The notes beneath the pieces were generated by a model. That model did no database searches. It saw only the letters and a program-made list of their open reading frames with translations, and was not told the DNA's origin. From NCBI RefSeq assembly GCF_947498175.1, contig NZ_CANMJB010000001.1:62001-126000 (forward strand): DNA of 64,000 bases, in the 5' to 3' direction. Of this stretch, positions 8,064-18,000 are shown piece after piece. Numbering within the stretch: position 1 is the stretch's first letter; every line of letters begins with the position of its first letter. Position numbers and translations under genes: made by a program. This DNA is from an uncultured Algimonas sp. (GTDB taxonomy: Bacteria > Pseudomonadota > Alphaproteobacteria > Caulobacterales > Maricaulaceae).

Positions 8064-10413
8064 CTGCGGCGCGCTGCACGAAACCGTCCAGTACCATTTT
8101 CTCGCCCGCCTTGTCGAACTCCACGGTCAGCTTAGTGCCGTCGGCCGACATGACCTCGCCATACCCGAACTTGGTGTGGAAAACCCGTTCGCCGACCGTG
8201 TAGTTGGAGGTCTTGCCCTTGGCCGGCCGGCGCACGGCGTGACCTTCGATCTCCTTGGGTTCGCGTCCGAATTGGCGATCCTTGTTCTTCTGATAGCGTT
8301 GCCACCCGGGCGACGCGCGCCCGGACTGCGCCTTGGCGAAGGTGCGGCCGAAATCTTCCTGCACGCGGTCCGCGATCAGGGACGGATTGTACTGGTTGGC
8401 TTCGCTTTCGACATCCACATGCTCGATCGGCAGCTCGTCGATGAAACGGGACGGCAAGGACGATTGCCAGGATCCATAGACCTGCCGATTGGCCGCAAAA
8501 TAGATTTTCGCCATTTCCCGCGCCCGGGTGATGCCGACATAGGCGAGGCGGCGTTCCTCTTCGAGACCCGCCATGCCGCTTTCGTCCAGCGCCCTTTGGC
8601 TCGGAAATGTGCCTTCTTCCCAACCCGGCAGGAAGACGAGCGGAAATTCGAGGCCCTTGGCGCTGTGCAGCGTCATCAGGCTGATTTCGTCCTCCTGCGG
8701 CCCGGACTCCACGTCCAGCACCAGGCTGACATGTTCCATATAGGCATCGAGCGTATCGAACTCGCCCATCGCGGAGATCAGCTCCTTGAGGTTTTCCAGA
8801 CGGCCCTGGCTCTTTGCATCCTTATTGTCGCGCCACATCTGGGTGTAGCCGGACTGATCGAGGATGCGCTCGGCCATTTCGGTGTGTTTTGTGTCTCGTG
8901 CTTCGCGCCGCCAGCGATCGATGTCTTGCGTGAAAGCGCGCAGGCTGGTGCGGGCCTTGCCGCGAATTTCGTCCGTGCGGATCATGGTGCGCGTCGCCTG
9001 TTCCAGCGAGACGTTCATCGCCCGAGCCGCTTCCTGCAGCTTGCGCACGCTGGTCGCACCGATACCGCGTTTGGGCGTATTGACGATGCGCTCGAACGCG
9101 AGATCGTCCGTATCGGACCGCAAGACACGCAGATAGGCGTGCGCGTCGCGGATTTCGGCGCGTTCGAAGAAGCGGGGCCCGCCGATGACACGGTAGGGGA
9201 GGCCGAGCTGGATGAAGCGTTCCTCGAAGTTGCGCATCTGGCGCGAAGCGCGAACGAGGATCGCAACATCATTGTATGAGCGGCCTTTGGTCTTCCAGTT
9301 CTCGATTTCGCCGCTGATGATGCGCGCTTCGGCCGGTCCGTCCCAGACGCCCGTCACGCTGACCTTGTGGCCGCCTGCATCGTCGGTCCACAAGGTCTTG
9401 CCGAGCCGGTCCTTGTTGGCCGCGATCAAGCCGGAGGCCGCACCGAGAATGTGCTCGGTCGAGCGGTAGTTCCGTTCCAGCCGGATGACCTTGGCGCCGG
9501 GGAAATCGGCTTCGAAACGCAGGATGTTATCCACCTCCGCGCCGCGCCAGCCATAGATGGACTGGTCGTCGTCGCCGACGCAGCACACATTGTTCGACCC
9601 CTGGGCCAGCAGCCGCAGCCAGAGATACTGCGCGACGTTCGTATCCTGATACTCGTCCACAAGTAGGTAGCGGAACTTGTCGTGGAATTTCTTCAGGACA
9701 TCCGGGTTCTGCTGGAAAATCGTGATGTTGTGCAACAAGAGATCGCCAAAATCGACCGCGTTGAGTATTTTCAGCCGGGCTTGGTAGGTCGCGTAGATCT
9801 CGACGCCTTTGCCTTCGGCGAAGGCATGGCCGTCATCCGCTCCAAGCTTGTCGGGCGTCAGACCCTTGTTCTTCCATCCGTCGATCAGCGAGGCCATATA
9901 GCGCGCCGTCCAGCGTTTGCTGTCGATGCCCGCGGCTTCAATGACCTGTTTCAACAGGCGGATCTGGTCATCCGTGTCGAGGATGGTGAAGCTGCTCTTG
10001 AGATCCACCAGCTCGGCATGAATGCGCAGAATCTTGGCCGCGATGGAGTGGAACGTTCCGAGCCACGGCATGCCTTCCATCTGCTCGCCCATCAGCCCGC
10101 CGACGCGTTCGCGCATCTCGCGCGCTGCCTTGTTGGTGAAGGTGACGGACAGGATCTGGCTCGGCCAGGCGAGGCGGTTGCGGATGATATGGGCCAGCCG
10201 CGTCGTCAGCACCCGGGTCTTGCCGGTGCCGGCTCCGGCCAGCACCAATAACGGCCCTTCCGTGCTGAGGACCGCTTCGCGCTGTTCGGGATTCAGTCCC
10301 TCCAGATAGTCGGCCGACCCATCGACCGTCCGCACCGGCATGGCGCGCGCGGAAATCGAGCCTGCGGACGCAGGCGCGGGCGGCGCAGGCTGGAACGAAT
10401 CGGATGGCGGCAT
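8056..10413 (-). CDS. uvrD: ATP-dependent DNA helicase UvrD/PcrA
   Basis: SF1 helicase motifs: GLNPEQREAVLSTEGPLLVLAGAGTGKTRVLTTR, LLVDEYQDTN, VGDDDQSIYGWRGA, LMTLHSAKGLEFPLVFLPGWEEG. Its 3' end overlaps the prmA start by 8 nt. Confidence 0.97.
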   Translation of the reverse strand: MPPSDSFQPAPPAPASAGSISARAMPVRTVDGSADYLEGLNPEQREAVLSTEGPLLVLAGAGTGKTRVLTTRLAHIIRNRLAWPSQILSVTFTNKAAREMRERVGGLMGEQMEGMPWLGTFHSIAAKILRIHAELVDLKSSFTILDTDDQIRLLKQVIEAAGIDSKRWTARYMASLIDGWKNKGLTPDKLGADDGHAFAEGKGVEIYATYQARLKILNAVDFGDLLLHNITIFQQNPDVLKKFHDKFRYLLVDEYQDTNVAQYLWLRLLAQGSNNVCCVGDDDQSIYGWRGAEVDNILRFEADFPGAKVIRLERNYRSTEHILGAASGLIAANKDRLGKTLWTDDAGGHKVSVTGVWDGPAEARIISGEIENWKTKGRSYNDVAILVRASRQMRNFEERFIQLGLPYRVIGGPRFFERAEIRDAHAYLRVLRSDTDDLAFERIVNTPKRGIGATSVRKLQEAARAMNVSLEQATRTMIRTDEIRGKARTSLRAFTQDIDRWRREARDTKHTEMAERILDQSGYTQMWRDNKDAKSQGRLENLKELISAMGEFDTLDAYMEHVSLVLDVESGPQEDEISLMTLHSAKGLEFPLVFLPGWEEGTFPSQRALDESGMAGLEEERRLAYVGITRAREMAKIYFAANRQVYGSWQSSLPSRFIDELPIEHVDVESEANQYNPSLIADRVQEDFGRTFAKAQSGRASPGWQRYQKNKDRQFGREPKEIEGHAVRRPAKGKTSNYTVGERVFHTKFGYGEVMSADGTKLTVEFDKAGEKMVLDGFVQRAADV

Positions 10414-10473
10414 AGTCTTTGGAACATAGGGACAACATCGCCGCGTGGCGAGGGGGCCAATGCGGCGCTTTAC

Positions 10474-10935
10474 GTGGGCAACGCGTCTTCCTACATCGGA
10501 ACCATGCTCGGCGCGCTTTACAATGGCGATATCCTTTCCCTGTCATCGACCTTGCGCAACGAAGCCTTGGACGCGCCGGACGGTACGGCCCGGAAACTCA
10601 GCAAGCTTTGCGGGTCGTGGGTCGAAGTCGATGTCGCGATGGAGGGCGGCTTTGTCAGCGATGCCGCGCTTCGCGTGCAGGCCTGCGCCTTGGGGCAAGC
10701 CAGCGCCGCGGTCTTGAAGGCGAATATCCTCGGGGCTGATCTAACGATGCTGAAAACGGCAAGAGATGGGTTGCAAGCCATGTTGAAAGAAGCCGGCGAG
10801 CCTCCACAAGGCCGTTTCTCGCAGCTGAAGCTGTTACAGAGTGTGCGAGACTATCCTGCGCGCCATCAAAGCACGATGTTGGCCTTCGAAGCCGCCGTCG
10901 AAGCGGTCGAGAAGGCTGGCGCCAAAGAGGCCTGA
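10474..10935 (+). CDS. NifU/IscU/SufU-like iron-sulfur scaffold-related protein
   Basis: GTG start. Contains LCGSWVEVDV and VQACALGQASAAVLKANI, resembling the IscU-like C-G-D and C-A-x-x-x-A-S-x-S regions. A third Cys is not evident. Confidence 0.65.
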   Translation: MGNASSYIGTMLGALYNGDILSLSSTLRNEALDAPDGTARKLSKLCGSWVEVDVAMEGGFVSDAALRVQACALGQASAAVLKANILGADLTMLKTARDGLQAMLKEAGEPPQGRFSQLKLLQSVRDYPARHQSTMLAFEAAVEAVEKAGAKEA

Positions 10936-11172
10936 TTCTCGGCCGGATCGGCGCACTTCAGACCTATTTCGACATGGAAGTCCGCCAGTCCGCCGTATTT
11001 GTAATGTTGGCGCATCGTAATCTTTCGACTTTACGGCGATTTCGGACATGGCAAAGTCTTAACCAATACAAGGGGCAGTATTTCAATATGGTCGCAATGT
11101 GGCGGCTTCAACCTGTCGGGAGTCTAAACTTCCGGTAAGTTGAGGCTCTGTCGGGGGTGCTTATGTTTGTTG

Positions 11173-11188
11173 CAAGCCGGGGGGCTTG
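11173..11188 (+). promoter_or_regulatory. 5'UTR hairpin CAAGCC-GGGG-GGCTTG upstream of the EF-hand gene
   Basis: Perfect 6-bp GC-rich stem with tetra-G loop, about 17 nt upstream of the AAGGAG RBS. Confidence 0.4.
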
Positions 11189-11214
11189 GCATCGACTTTT
11201 ACAAGGAGACCCCC

Positions 11215-11607
11215 ATGCCTAAGCTGAACCTCAAGACTCTTCTCGCCGCTTCCGCCCTGACAATCGCCGGTACGACCATTGCCGTCGCTCAGGATCCCAT
11301 GCCGGAAGTCGTCGAACCCGCACCCAGCACAGTGCTGAGCGTCGATGACGTGAAAACGCATCTCGCCAAAGCCGACGTCGATTTCGACGGCAAGCTCGAC
11401 GCGGAAGAGTACATCAACTTCACCGTTGCCATGGCCGAAGACGGCGACGACAATTCCGGCGCGCTGGTCGTGTCCGGCGACTATGACGCCATGTTCCAGT
11501 CGCTCGACACGGACGGTGACGGCAAACTGACCGAAGACGAGCTCCACACTGCGGCTGACGACGGTGCGGCAGACGAGATCGTCATCGACGAAGAGCCGGA
11601 AATGTAA
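11215..11607 (+). CDS. Secreted EF-hand domain protein
   Basis: ATG at 11215 with AAGGAG RBS; signal peptide MPKLNLKTLLAASALTIAGTTIAVAQ; EF-hand loops DVDFDGKLDAEE and DTDGDGKLTEDE. Confidence 0.85.
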   Translation: MPKLNLKTLLAASALTIAGTTIAVAQDPMPEVVEPAPSTVLSVDDVKTHLAKADVDFDGKLDAEEYINFTVAMAEDGDDNSGALVVSGDYDAMFQSLDTDGDGKLTEDELHTAADDGAADEIVIDEEPEM

Positions 11608-11719
11608 AGCGGCCCTCCAATCCCACGGTTTCATTGATTTGAAACTGTGGGAACGGAGTCGGGCCGACTCCCGTTAGTCAGCCAAGAGCAATATCGCTCG
11701 GCAATCTGGGAGAGAGCCA

Positions 11720-11884
11720 ATGCTTCGTTGGGCTATCATTTTTCTTGTCATCGCAATCGTGGCGGCCGTGCTCGGCTTCGGCGGCATCGCCGGCGCCGCA
11801 TCCGGCATCGCGACAATCCTGTTCTATATTTTCCTGGCTCTGTTCGTGATCGGCCTGATCATGCACCTGGTCAGAAAAGCGTAG
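11720..11884 (+). CDS. DUF1328-family small membrane protein (54 aa), below ORF-track threshold
   Basis: [54 protein letters not shown] matches the DUF1328/YtjA pattern; terminator follows. Confidence 0.88.
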   Translation: MLRWAIIFLVIAIVAAVLGFGGIAGAASGIATILFYIFLALFVIGLIMHLVRKA

Positions 11885-11907
11885 CGACAGTCCCGCAAGA
11901 CAAGACG

Positions 11908-11942
11908 AAGCCCCGGACGATCATCGTCCGGGGCTTTTTTTC
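11908..11942 (+). terminator. Intrinsic terminator, 13-bp stem AAGCCCCGGACGA-tca-TCGTCCGGGGCTT plus T tract
   Basis: Perfect stem and trinucleotide loop followed by T-run, downstream of the DUF1328 gene. Confidence 0.95.
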
Positions 11943-12177
11943 ATCCGATGCTGTTGCCCGTGTCGGCCGTCCGGTCCGGATCGGTTGCGATGACATTAGA
12001 TGTCAAACCGAGCTGTTCGACCTTGTGGTGTTTTCGACCTTCTCTCTGAGGCTCGGACCTCCATGGACGACCACGTCCTTCGCAAAGCAGATCCCACATC
12101 TCAGGGTCTAGACCTGTCTCCAGAGAGGGGCGAGGCGCGAACCGCACGCTAAGCGGCATCGGCAGACCCATTGTCAT
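11941..12177 (-). CDS. Possible hypothetical protein (start MTMGLPMPLSVRF...)
   Basis: Open frame in an otherwise unassigned ~390-bp gap; no recognised family and weak RBS. Confidence 0.25.
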   Translation of the reverse strand: MTMGLPMPLSVRFAPRPSLETGLDPEMWDLLCEGRGRPWRSEPQREGRKHHKVEQLGLTSNVIATDPDRTADTGNSIG

Positions 12178-12329
12178 TCGGCGTGGCTCGCGGAGATACG
12201 ATCGACGAAACAAGGCGCCGCAGAGAAGATGGTGCCGGAAAATCCGACCAGAGCACTTCCAAACTATCTGTGATGGGAGATGCGGCTTTATGGTCGCGTC
12301 TGATCCACGATGGAACCCTCAGCATCGGC

Positions 12330-12851
12330 TCAGCGCAGGGTACCATTCATCTGGCTCAGTCCGTCTTTGAACAGGCGGGTGCGGTCGGAGGCGGTCAATT
12401 CCGTCGCGATCAGATCGCGGGCCGTATCGACGGCCAGATCGGCGGCACGGGCGCGAACCTCCGCCAGAGCCTGGGCTTCGGCGCTGGCGATCTTGGCTTC
12501 GGCTTGCGCCGCGCGGCGTTGCAAACGTTCTGACAGATCGGCCCGCGCTTGGGCGGCCATGGACTCGGCGTCGCGCCGGGCCTTCTCGACGATTTCGGTG
12601 GCCTGAGCTTCCGCTTCGGCCTGTTTGCGCTGATAGGAGGCGAGCAGGGCTTGGGCTTCTTCGCGCAATCGCCGGGCTTCGTCCAATTCGTCGCGAATCG
12701 CCTCGGCGCGCTTGTCCAAGGCTCCGCCCATCGCCCGGAAGCCGCCTTTCCAAGCGACCAAGGCGAAGAAAAGGAACAGCGGAACAAGCACCCAGAATTC
12801 GGAGGAAAGATACCAAGCCTTGCCGCTGGCGAGAATGAGGTTGGCCGTCAT
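12330..12851 (-). CDS. atpF: F0F1 ATP synthase subunit b
   Basis: One N-terminal TM then a long charged Ala-rich helix (KRAEAIRDELDEARRLREEAQALLASYQRKQAEAE). Confidence 0.95.
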   Translation of the reverse strand: MTANLILASGKAWYLSSEFWVLVPLFLFFALVAWKGGFRAMGGALDKRAEAIRDELDEARRLREEAQALLASYQRKQAEAEAQATEIVEKARRDAESMAAQARADLSERLQRRAAQAEAKIASAEAQALAEVRARAADLAVDTARDLIATELTASDRTRLFKDGLSQMNGTLR

Positions 12852-13387
12852 GATCGAGCCCCCTTCAGCGCGGCGGTGACCTTGGCCGGCGCGATCGTCT
12901 TGCCGGTCAGTTCGTTGACGAGCGTTCCGGCCACATCGACCGCGACCGCGTCGATGTTGGAGAGGGCCGCCGTCTTGATGTCGCGGATACGCGCTTCGGC
13001 CAGTTCGCTTTCGCGTTCGGCTTGCGCGTCGGCTTCGTCCAGTTCGGCGCGGATTTCCGCGTCGAGAGACTGGCGTGTGCTTTCCGCGACATTGGATGCT
13101 TTGGCCCGGGCGTCGCGCAGCGATTGTTCGTGCGCCTTTTCGGCCTCTTCGGCCTCGAGCTTCATGCGCGAGGCGCTGTCGAGGTCATCGGCGATCCGGT
13201 CCGAGCGGTTGCCGAGCGTGTCGCGCAACCGCGGCAGAATGAATTTCGACAAAGCGAAATAGAGGATCGCGAATGTCAGGAAGAGCCAGAAGATCTGGCC
13301 CACCCAAGTGGATGTATCGAGCTGCGGCAGACCGCTTGCGGCGTCCGCCGCAAGCTCTGCATCCGTATAGGTCTCTTCCGCCGCCAT
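12848..13387 (-). CDS. F0F1 ATP synthase subunit b'
   Basis: GLPQLDTSTWVGQIFWLFLTFAILYFALSKFILPRLRDTLGNRSDRIADDLDSA; overlaps subunit b by 4 nt. Confidence 0.95.
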   Translation of the reverse strand: MAAEETYTDAELAADAASGLPQLDTSTWVGQIFWLFLTFAILYFALSKFILPRLRDTLGNRSDRIADDLDSASRMKLEAEEAEKAHEQSLRDARAKASNVAESTRQSLDAEIRAELDEADAQAERESELAEARIRDIKTAALSNIDAVAVDVAGTLVNELTGKTIAPAKVTAALKGARS

Positions 13388-13417
13388 CGCGCCGATACTC
13401 CTAACGTCGTTCGAGCC

Positions 13418-13645
13418 TTAGGCCGCGAACAGGATGATCATGGCCAGAACGAAACCGAACAGGCCGGTGGCCTCGGTCAGGGCGAAGCCGAGCAGCAGGT
13501 TGGTGCGCTGGCTGTCGGCCGCGGACGGATTGCGCAGCGCGCCGGACAGGTAGCTGGAAAAGATGTTGCCGATACCGAGGCCGGCACCGACGAGGGCGAG
13601 GCCGGCGACGCCGGCACCGATATACTTTGCGGCTTCTGCTTCCAT
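13418..13645 (-). CDS. atpE: F0F1 ATP synthase subunit c
   Basis: AAKYIGAGVAGLALVGAGLGIGNIFSSYL...LLLGFALTEATGLFGFVLAMIILF, with the essential E in the second helix. Confidence 0.97.
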   Translation of the reverse strand: MEAEAAKYIGAGVAGLALVGAGLGIGNIFSSYLSGALRNPSAADSQRTNLLLGFALTEATGLFGFVLAMIILFAA

Positions 13646-13678
13646 GATGGGATCTCCTATTGGTGGAAAGCGTGGGTG

Positions 13679-14428
13679 TTAGTGGTCAACGTGGTAGACG
13701 TCGTTGAGATAGACGCAGGTCAGGATCGCGAAGACGAAAGCCTGCAGCAGGGCGACGAGGAATTCGAGCGCCACGATGAAGATCGTACCGAGCACGGGTA
13801 CGACGGCGCCCAGCGACGTCAGCCCGCCTTGCGCCACGAGATAGGCCGCGAAGATGGCGAACAGCTTTAGCATGACATGGCCCGCGACCATGTTGGCGAA
13901 CAGTCGCACGGCCAGCGTGATCGGACGTGCGAGAAAAGAGATCACTTCGATCAGGACGATGATCGGATACATGACCAGCGGCAGGCCGCCGGGCGCGAAG
14001 ATCTTAAACCAGGACAGTCCGTTCTTCCAGAGGCCCGCGATGATAACGATCAAGATGGTGGCCGTCGCCATGGCGAGTGTCACGGCCAGATGAGAGGTGG
14101 TGGTGAAGGCGTAGGGGTTCATTCCGATCAGATTGGCGAACAGGATGAAGAAGAAGAGCGTGAAGATGAAAGGCATGAAGCGCATGGCTTCGGGGCCGAC
14201 CGTATCGCGCACCATGTCGGCGATGAATTGGTAGGACAGCTCGCCCAGCGATTGCATGCGCCCCGGGATCAGCTTGCCGCGCAAGGTCAGGGCGAAGAAG
14301 CCGATGATCAGAACGACGGACATGACCATCCAGAAGGCGGAATTGGTCCAGGACACGGTCTGTCCGGCGATTTCGAACAGATCGACGTCGCGGTCGATCT
14401 TGAACTGTTCCATGGGTCCGCTTGCCAC
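13679..14428 (-). CDS. atpB: F0F1 ATP synthase subunit a
   Basis: LSYQFIADMVRDTVGPEAMRFMPFIFTLFFFILFANLIGMNPYAFTTTSH and ITLAVRLFANMVAGH. Confidence 0.97.
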   Translation of the reverse strand: MASGPMEQFKIDRDVDLFEIAGQTVSWTNSAFWMVMSVVLIIGFFALTLRGKLIPGRMQSLGELSYQFIADMVRDTVGPEAMRFMPFIFTLFFFILFANLIGMNPYAFTTTSHLAVTLAMATATILIVIIAGLWKNGLSWFKIFAPGGLPLVMYPIIVLIEVISFLARPITLAVRLFANMVAGHVMLKLFAIFAAYLVAQGGLTSLGAVVPVLGTIFIVALEFLVALLQAFVFAILTCVYLNDVYHVDH

Positions 14429-14440
14429 GTCCCGCTCCTT

Positions 14441-14827
14441 CTAATCTTCGTCCCCGTCGCCGGGATAGCCAGGCTCCCGCAGGTCGTCGCCCTTGGGAAT
14501 ATGCGCCGTCTTCGCATCCATGGCCGCAGCCGTGCGAAACACACTCATAAACCCGGCGGCCATGCCCAAACCAAGCCCAATCAGAAACCCCCAGGGTTCC
14601 GTCCCGAAAACCGTATCGATGCCCCAACCCAGGAACATGCCGACGAGGACGGAGGCCAGAAGCTCCGTGCTCAGCCGCCATGCCATTCCGAGAAGGGAAT
14701 TGTCCTGCGCCTTTTCCTTCCGGCCTTGGCGAAGATCGCGGCGCATATGTGCGGCGGCGAGCTTGCTCTCGAGCGTATCGAGATCGGTCGGGGAGGGAGG
14801 GTCGGACTGTCCGTTCTGTTCCGGCAT
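14441..14827 (-). CDS. atpI: ATP synthase protein I (AtpI)-like
   Basis: Two-TM protein immediately upstream of atpB; GMAWRLSTELLASVLVGMFLGWGIDTVFGTEPWGFLIGLGLGMAAGF. Confidence 0.9.
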   Translation of the reverse strand: MPEQNGQSDPPSPTDLDTLESKLAAAHMRRDLRQGRKEKAQDNSLLGMAWRLSTELLASVLVGMFLGWGIDTVFGTEPWGFLIGLGLGMAAGFMSVFRTAAAMDAKTAHIPKGDDLREPGYPGDGDED

Positions 14828-15010
14828 GAAAACCAAGCGTGACACTTCCAAAAAGGTTACCTGTCGGCGTCTTCCGAAAGCGCGCGGAACCTATCCATGG
14901 CCCGGCATGAAGTCAACAGCCGGAACAGGCGTGTAAGCCACTGTAACATATGGCTTTATGAAAGAAGATTCAGCCCTGCGCGATATGGTTGGGAATCGCT
15001 GTGCAAGCAA

Positions 15011-18000
15011 CTACTCGGCCGCAACCAGCGCTTCGGCGCGCGCCAATTCGACGGAGAGCAATTGCGAGACGCCTTGTTCGGCCATGGTCACGCCGAACAG
15101 GCGGTCCATGCGGCTCATGGTGACGGGGTTGTGGGTAATGGCGATGAACTTGGTGTCGGTCAGCCGGGACATCTCATCCAAGACATCGCAGTAACGGCCG
15201 ACATTATAGTCGTCGAGCGGAGCGTCGACTTCGTCCAAAACGCAGACAGGAGCCGGGTTGGACAGGAAGACAGCGAAAATCAACGCCGTCGCCGTCAGCG
15301 CCTGTTCGCCGCCGGACAAGAGGCTCATGGGCTTGAGGGTCTTGCCGGGTGGCCGGGCGAAGACTTCAAGACCGGCTTCCAGCGGGTCATCGCTTTCCGT
15401 GAGGGACAGCCAGGCTTCACCGCCGCCGAACAGGGTCACGAACAGTTTGGAGAAATGGCCATTGACCACATCAAAGGCGGCGAGGAGTTTCTGGCGTCCT
15501 TCCGTGTTCAGCTCATCGATGCCTTCGCGCAGCTTTGCGATGGCCTTGACCAGATCCTCGCGTTCCTTCGTCAGTGTGGACAGCGTTTCTTCCTGCTCGG
15601 CCGCTTCCTCGTCGGCGCGCAGATTGACGCTTCCGAGCCGTTCTCGCTCGGCGGCGAGGCGTTCGAGTTTTCGCTCGATATCCGCTTCGGACAAATCCGA
15701 GTCCGGAGACAGCGATCCGAGATGTTCATTCAGTTCGGACGGATTGCACTGCAGCGTTTCGTTGATGCGGGCCTTGGTCTCGCCGATCCGCTCCTTGGCT
15801 GCGACCAGCCGGGCCTCTGCGGCTGCGCGGGATTCGCGGGCTTGTCCGGCAGCCCGTTCCAGATCGCGTGCGGCGATCTCGGCATCGCGCAATGACGTTT
15901 CCGCGCCCGACAAAGTGTCTGCGGCCGCGTCGCGCCGCTGCTCGGCCTCTTCGAGTTGGGCGAACAAGGCAGTACGACGGTTTTCTAACCTGTCCGGACC
16001 GTCCGTCGCACCTTGATGGTTGATCCGGGCGGCATCGAGCCGTCCCTGCAGGGTCGCTACCCGGTCGGCCGCCTGGTCGCGGCGGCGTTGCCAGTCAGCC
16101 CGTTCGCTTTCGACGGCCTTCAAACGCGCCGTTCGCGCGTCGATGGCGTTGCGCAAGGAGCGGTAGGTCGTGTTCGTCTCGTCCGCATCGGCACGAGCGT
16201 CCAGCAAACGTTCGGCGAGGGCGTTGCGCTTGACGCCTAAACTGTCGTCATGATCCGCGCCGTCGACGGAGGCCTTCGCCGCATCGCGCTGCTGGCGCAG
16301 TTCGGCGATCTCGGCCTGCAATCGTTCGATCCGCTCTTCGAGCGACCGGCGTTGCGCCGTTTCACGCGCGACATCGGTTTCGTATTGGGAAAGCGCGGCT
16401 TGCGCGGCGCGTTCCTTGCGCTCCAGTTCAGGCAGGGCGGCGCGAGCTTGGGAAGCCATGTCGCGCGCAAGGTCGCGATGCGCTCGAGCGCGTTCGAAAG
16501 CGAGTTTCGCATCGGCGACGGAGGCTTCCGCGGCCTCGATTTCGCTCGCCATCTCCTGCAGGCGACCTTGTTGCTTCAACTTCACGGATGCGGCCGTTTC
16601 AGCACCGGCTTCCGTGACGAACCCGTCCCAACGCACGACATACCCGTTCCGCGTGACGAGACGCTGTCCGGGCTTGAGTTGATCGGCCAGTTCCGCAGCG
16701 CTTTCCGTCACGCCGATCTGGCCGAGCCTTGCCGTGAGTTCGACCGGCCCGCTGACCAGCTGGGACAAGGGGGTTGCGCCGGGGGGCAGGCGCTGATCGC
16801 TATCCGGCGCGCCGGTCCAGCGCAGGGCGGAGCGACCCCCTATGCCTGCATCGAGATCTTCGCCCAAAGCGGCGGCCAAAGCCCGTTCGTAGCCTTTCTG
16901 CACGGTGATCAACGACAAGGCCGTGGCGTGATCGCTTCCGCCTCGATTGACGATGCGTTCCAGCGCCGAACGTTCGGACGTCAGTTCGCCGAGCACGGCT
17001 TTCGCGTCGGAAAGACTTTCGCGCGCCTGCTGATCAGCTTCGTCGGCATCGTTGCGTTTCGTGGCTGCATTGCGTTCCGCGGCCTTGGCTGCGTTCAGAG
17101 CGTCGAGCGCTTCACGGGCCGAAGCGGCGAACAGGCTGGCCGACCCCCCATTATCGGCCGACAAGGCGGTGAGCGCCCGCTCTGCGTCTTGCAATTCGCG
17201 TTGACGGACGGACAGCCTGCGCTCGGCCTGCTCCAACTCACGCGCAGCGCTTTCGGCGCGTGCCGTTTGCCCAGCGATCTGAGCCGTCAGCTCGTTCATA
17301 TCCGCTTCGATGGTGTTGCGCAGACGAAGCGCGGCTTCGGCCTCGTCGCGCGCCTCATCCAGCGCGGCGGATTGGTCGCCTGCTGCAGCGAGATTGTCGT
17401 GCTCGACTTCCAGGCGTGTCTCGGCAGCCTGCGCATCTTCCACAATGCCGCTTTCGCGGTCGATGTCGGCGGAGAGCTGTTCGATCTGGGCTTCCAGCTT
17501 GCGCAGTTCCGATGTGGCGGCTTTTTCCTCGCTCTCCAGCGCGTCCTTGGCCGCGTTGATGCGGGCCAGCACGGCGGCAGCGATGAGCTGCTCTTCCTGC
17601 AGCGGCTTGATGCCGCCCGACAGATCGGCCGCGATCCGCTGCGCTTCGGCGGATCGGAGCGCCGTATCCTGCACGTTCGCGTCGCAAGCCTTTAACGCAT
17701 CCTGCGCCCCGGCCAGCGTGTCGAGCGCGGCGACCCAGCGCTTGCGCCAGAGCAGGGCGCGATATTCGTGGATTTCACCCGCTAGGCGCTTATAGCGCGC
17801 CGCCTGCCGCGATTGGCGGCGCAGGGACAGCAATTGGCTTTCAATCTGCGCGACGATGTCTTCCAGCCGGTCGAGATTGGTCTCGGCGGCGCGCAGGCGA
17901 AGCTCCGCTTCGTGGCGGCGTGAATGCAGGCCGCTGATCCCGGCGGCTTCCTCCAGCACGCGGCGGCGGTTGGCGGGTTTGGCGGAGATCAGCTCGCTGA

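Noticed and set aside
8050-9279. 409-aa plus-strand ORF antisense to uvrD
   Set aside because: Mirror-frame artefact of high-GC codon bias; uvrD on the opposite strand is unambiguous and the antisense translation shows no family signal.
16250-17695. 481-aa plus-strand ORF antisense to smc
   Set aside because: Fully inside smc; Arg/Gly/Phe-rich artefactual composition.
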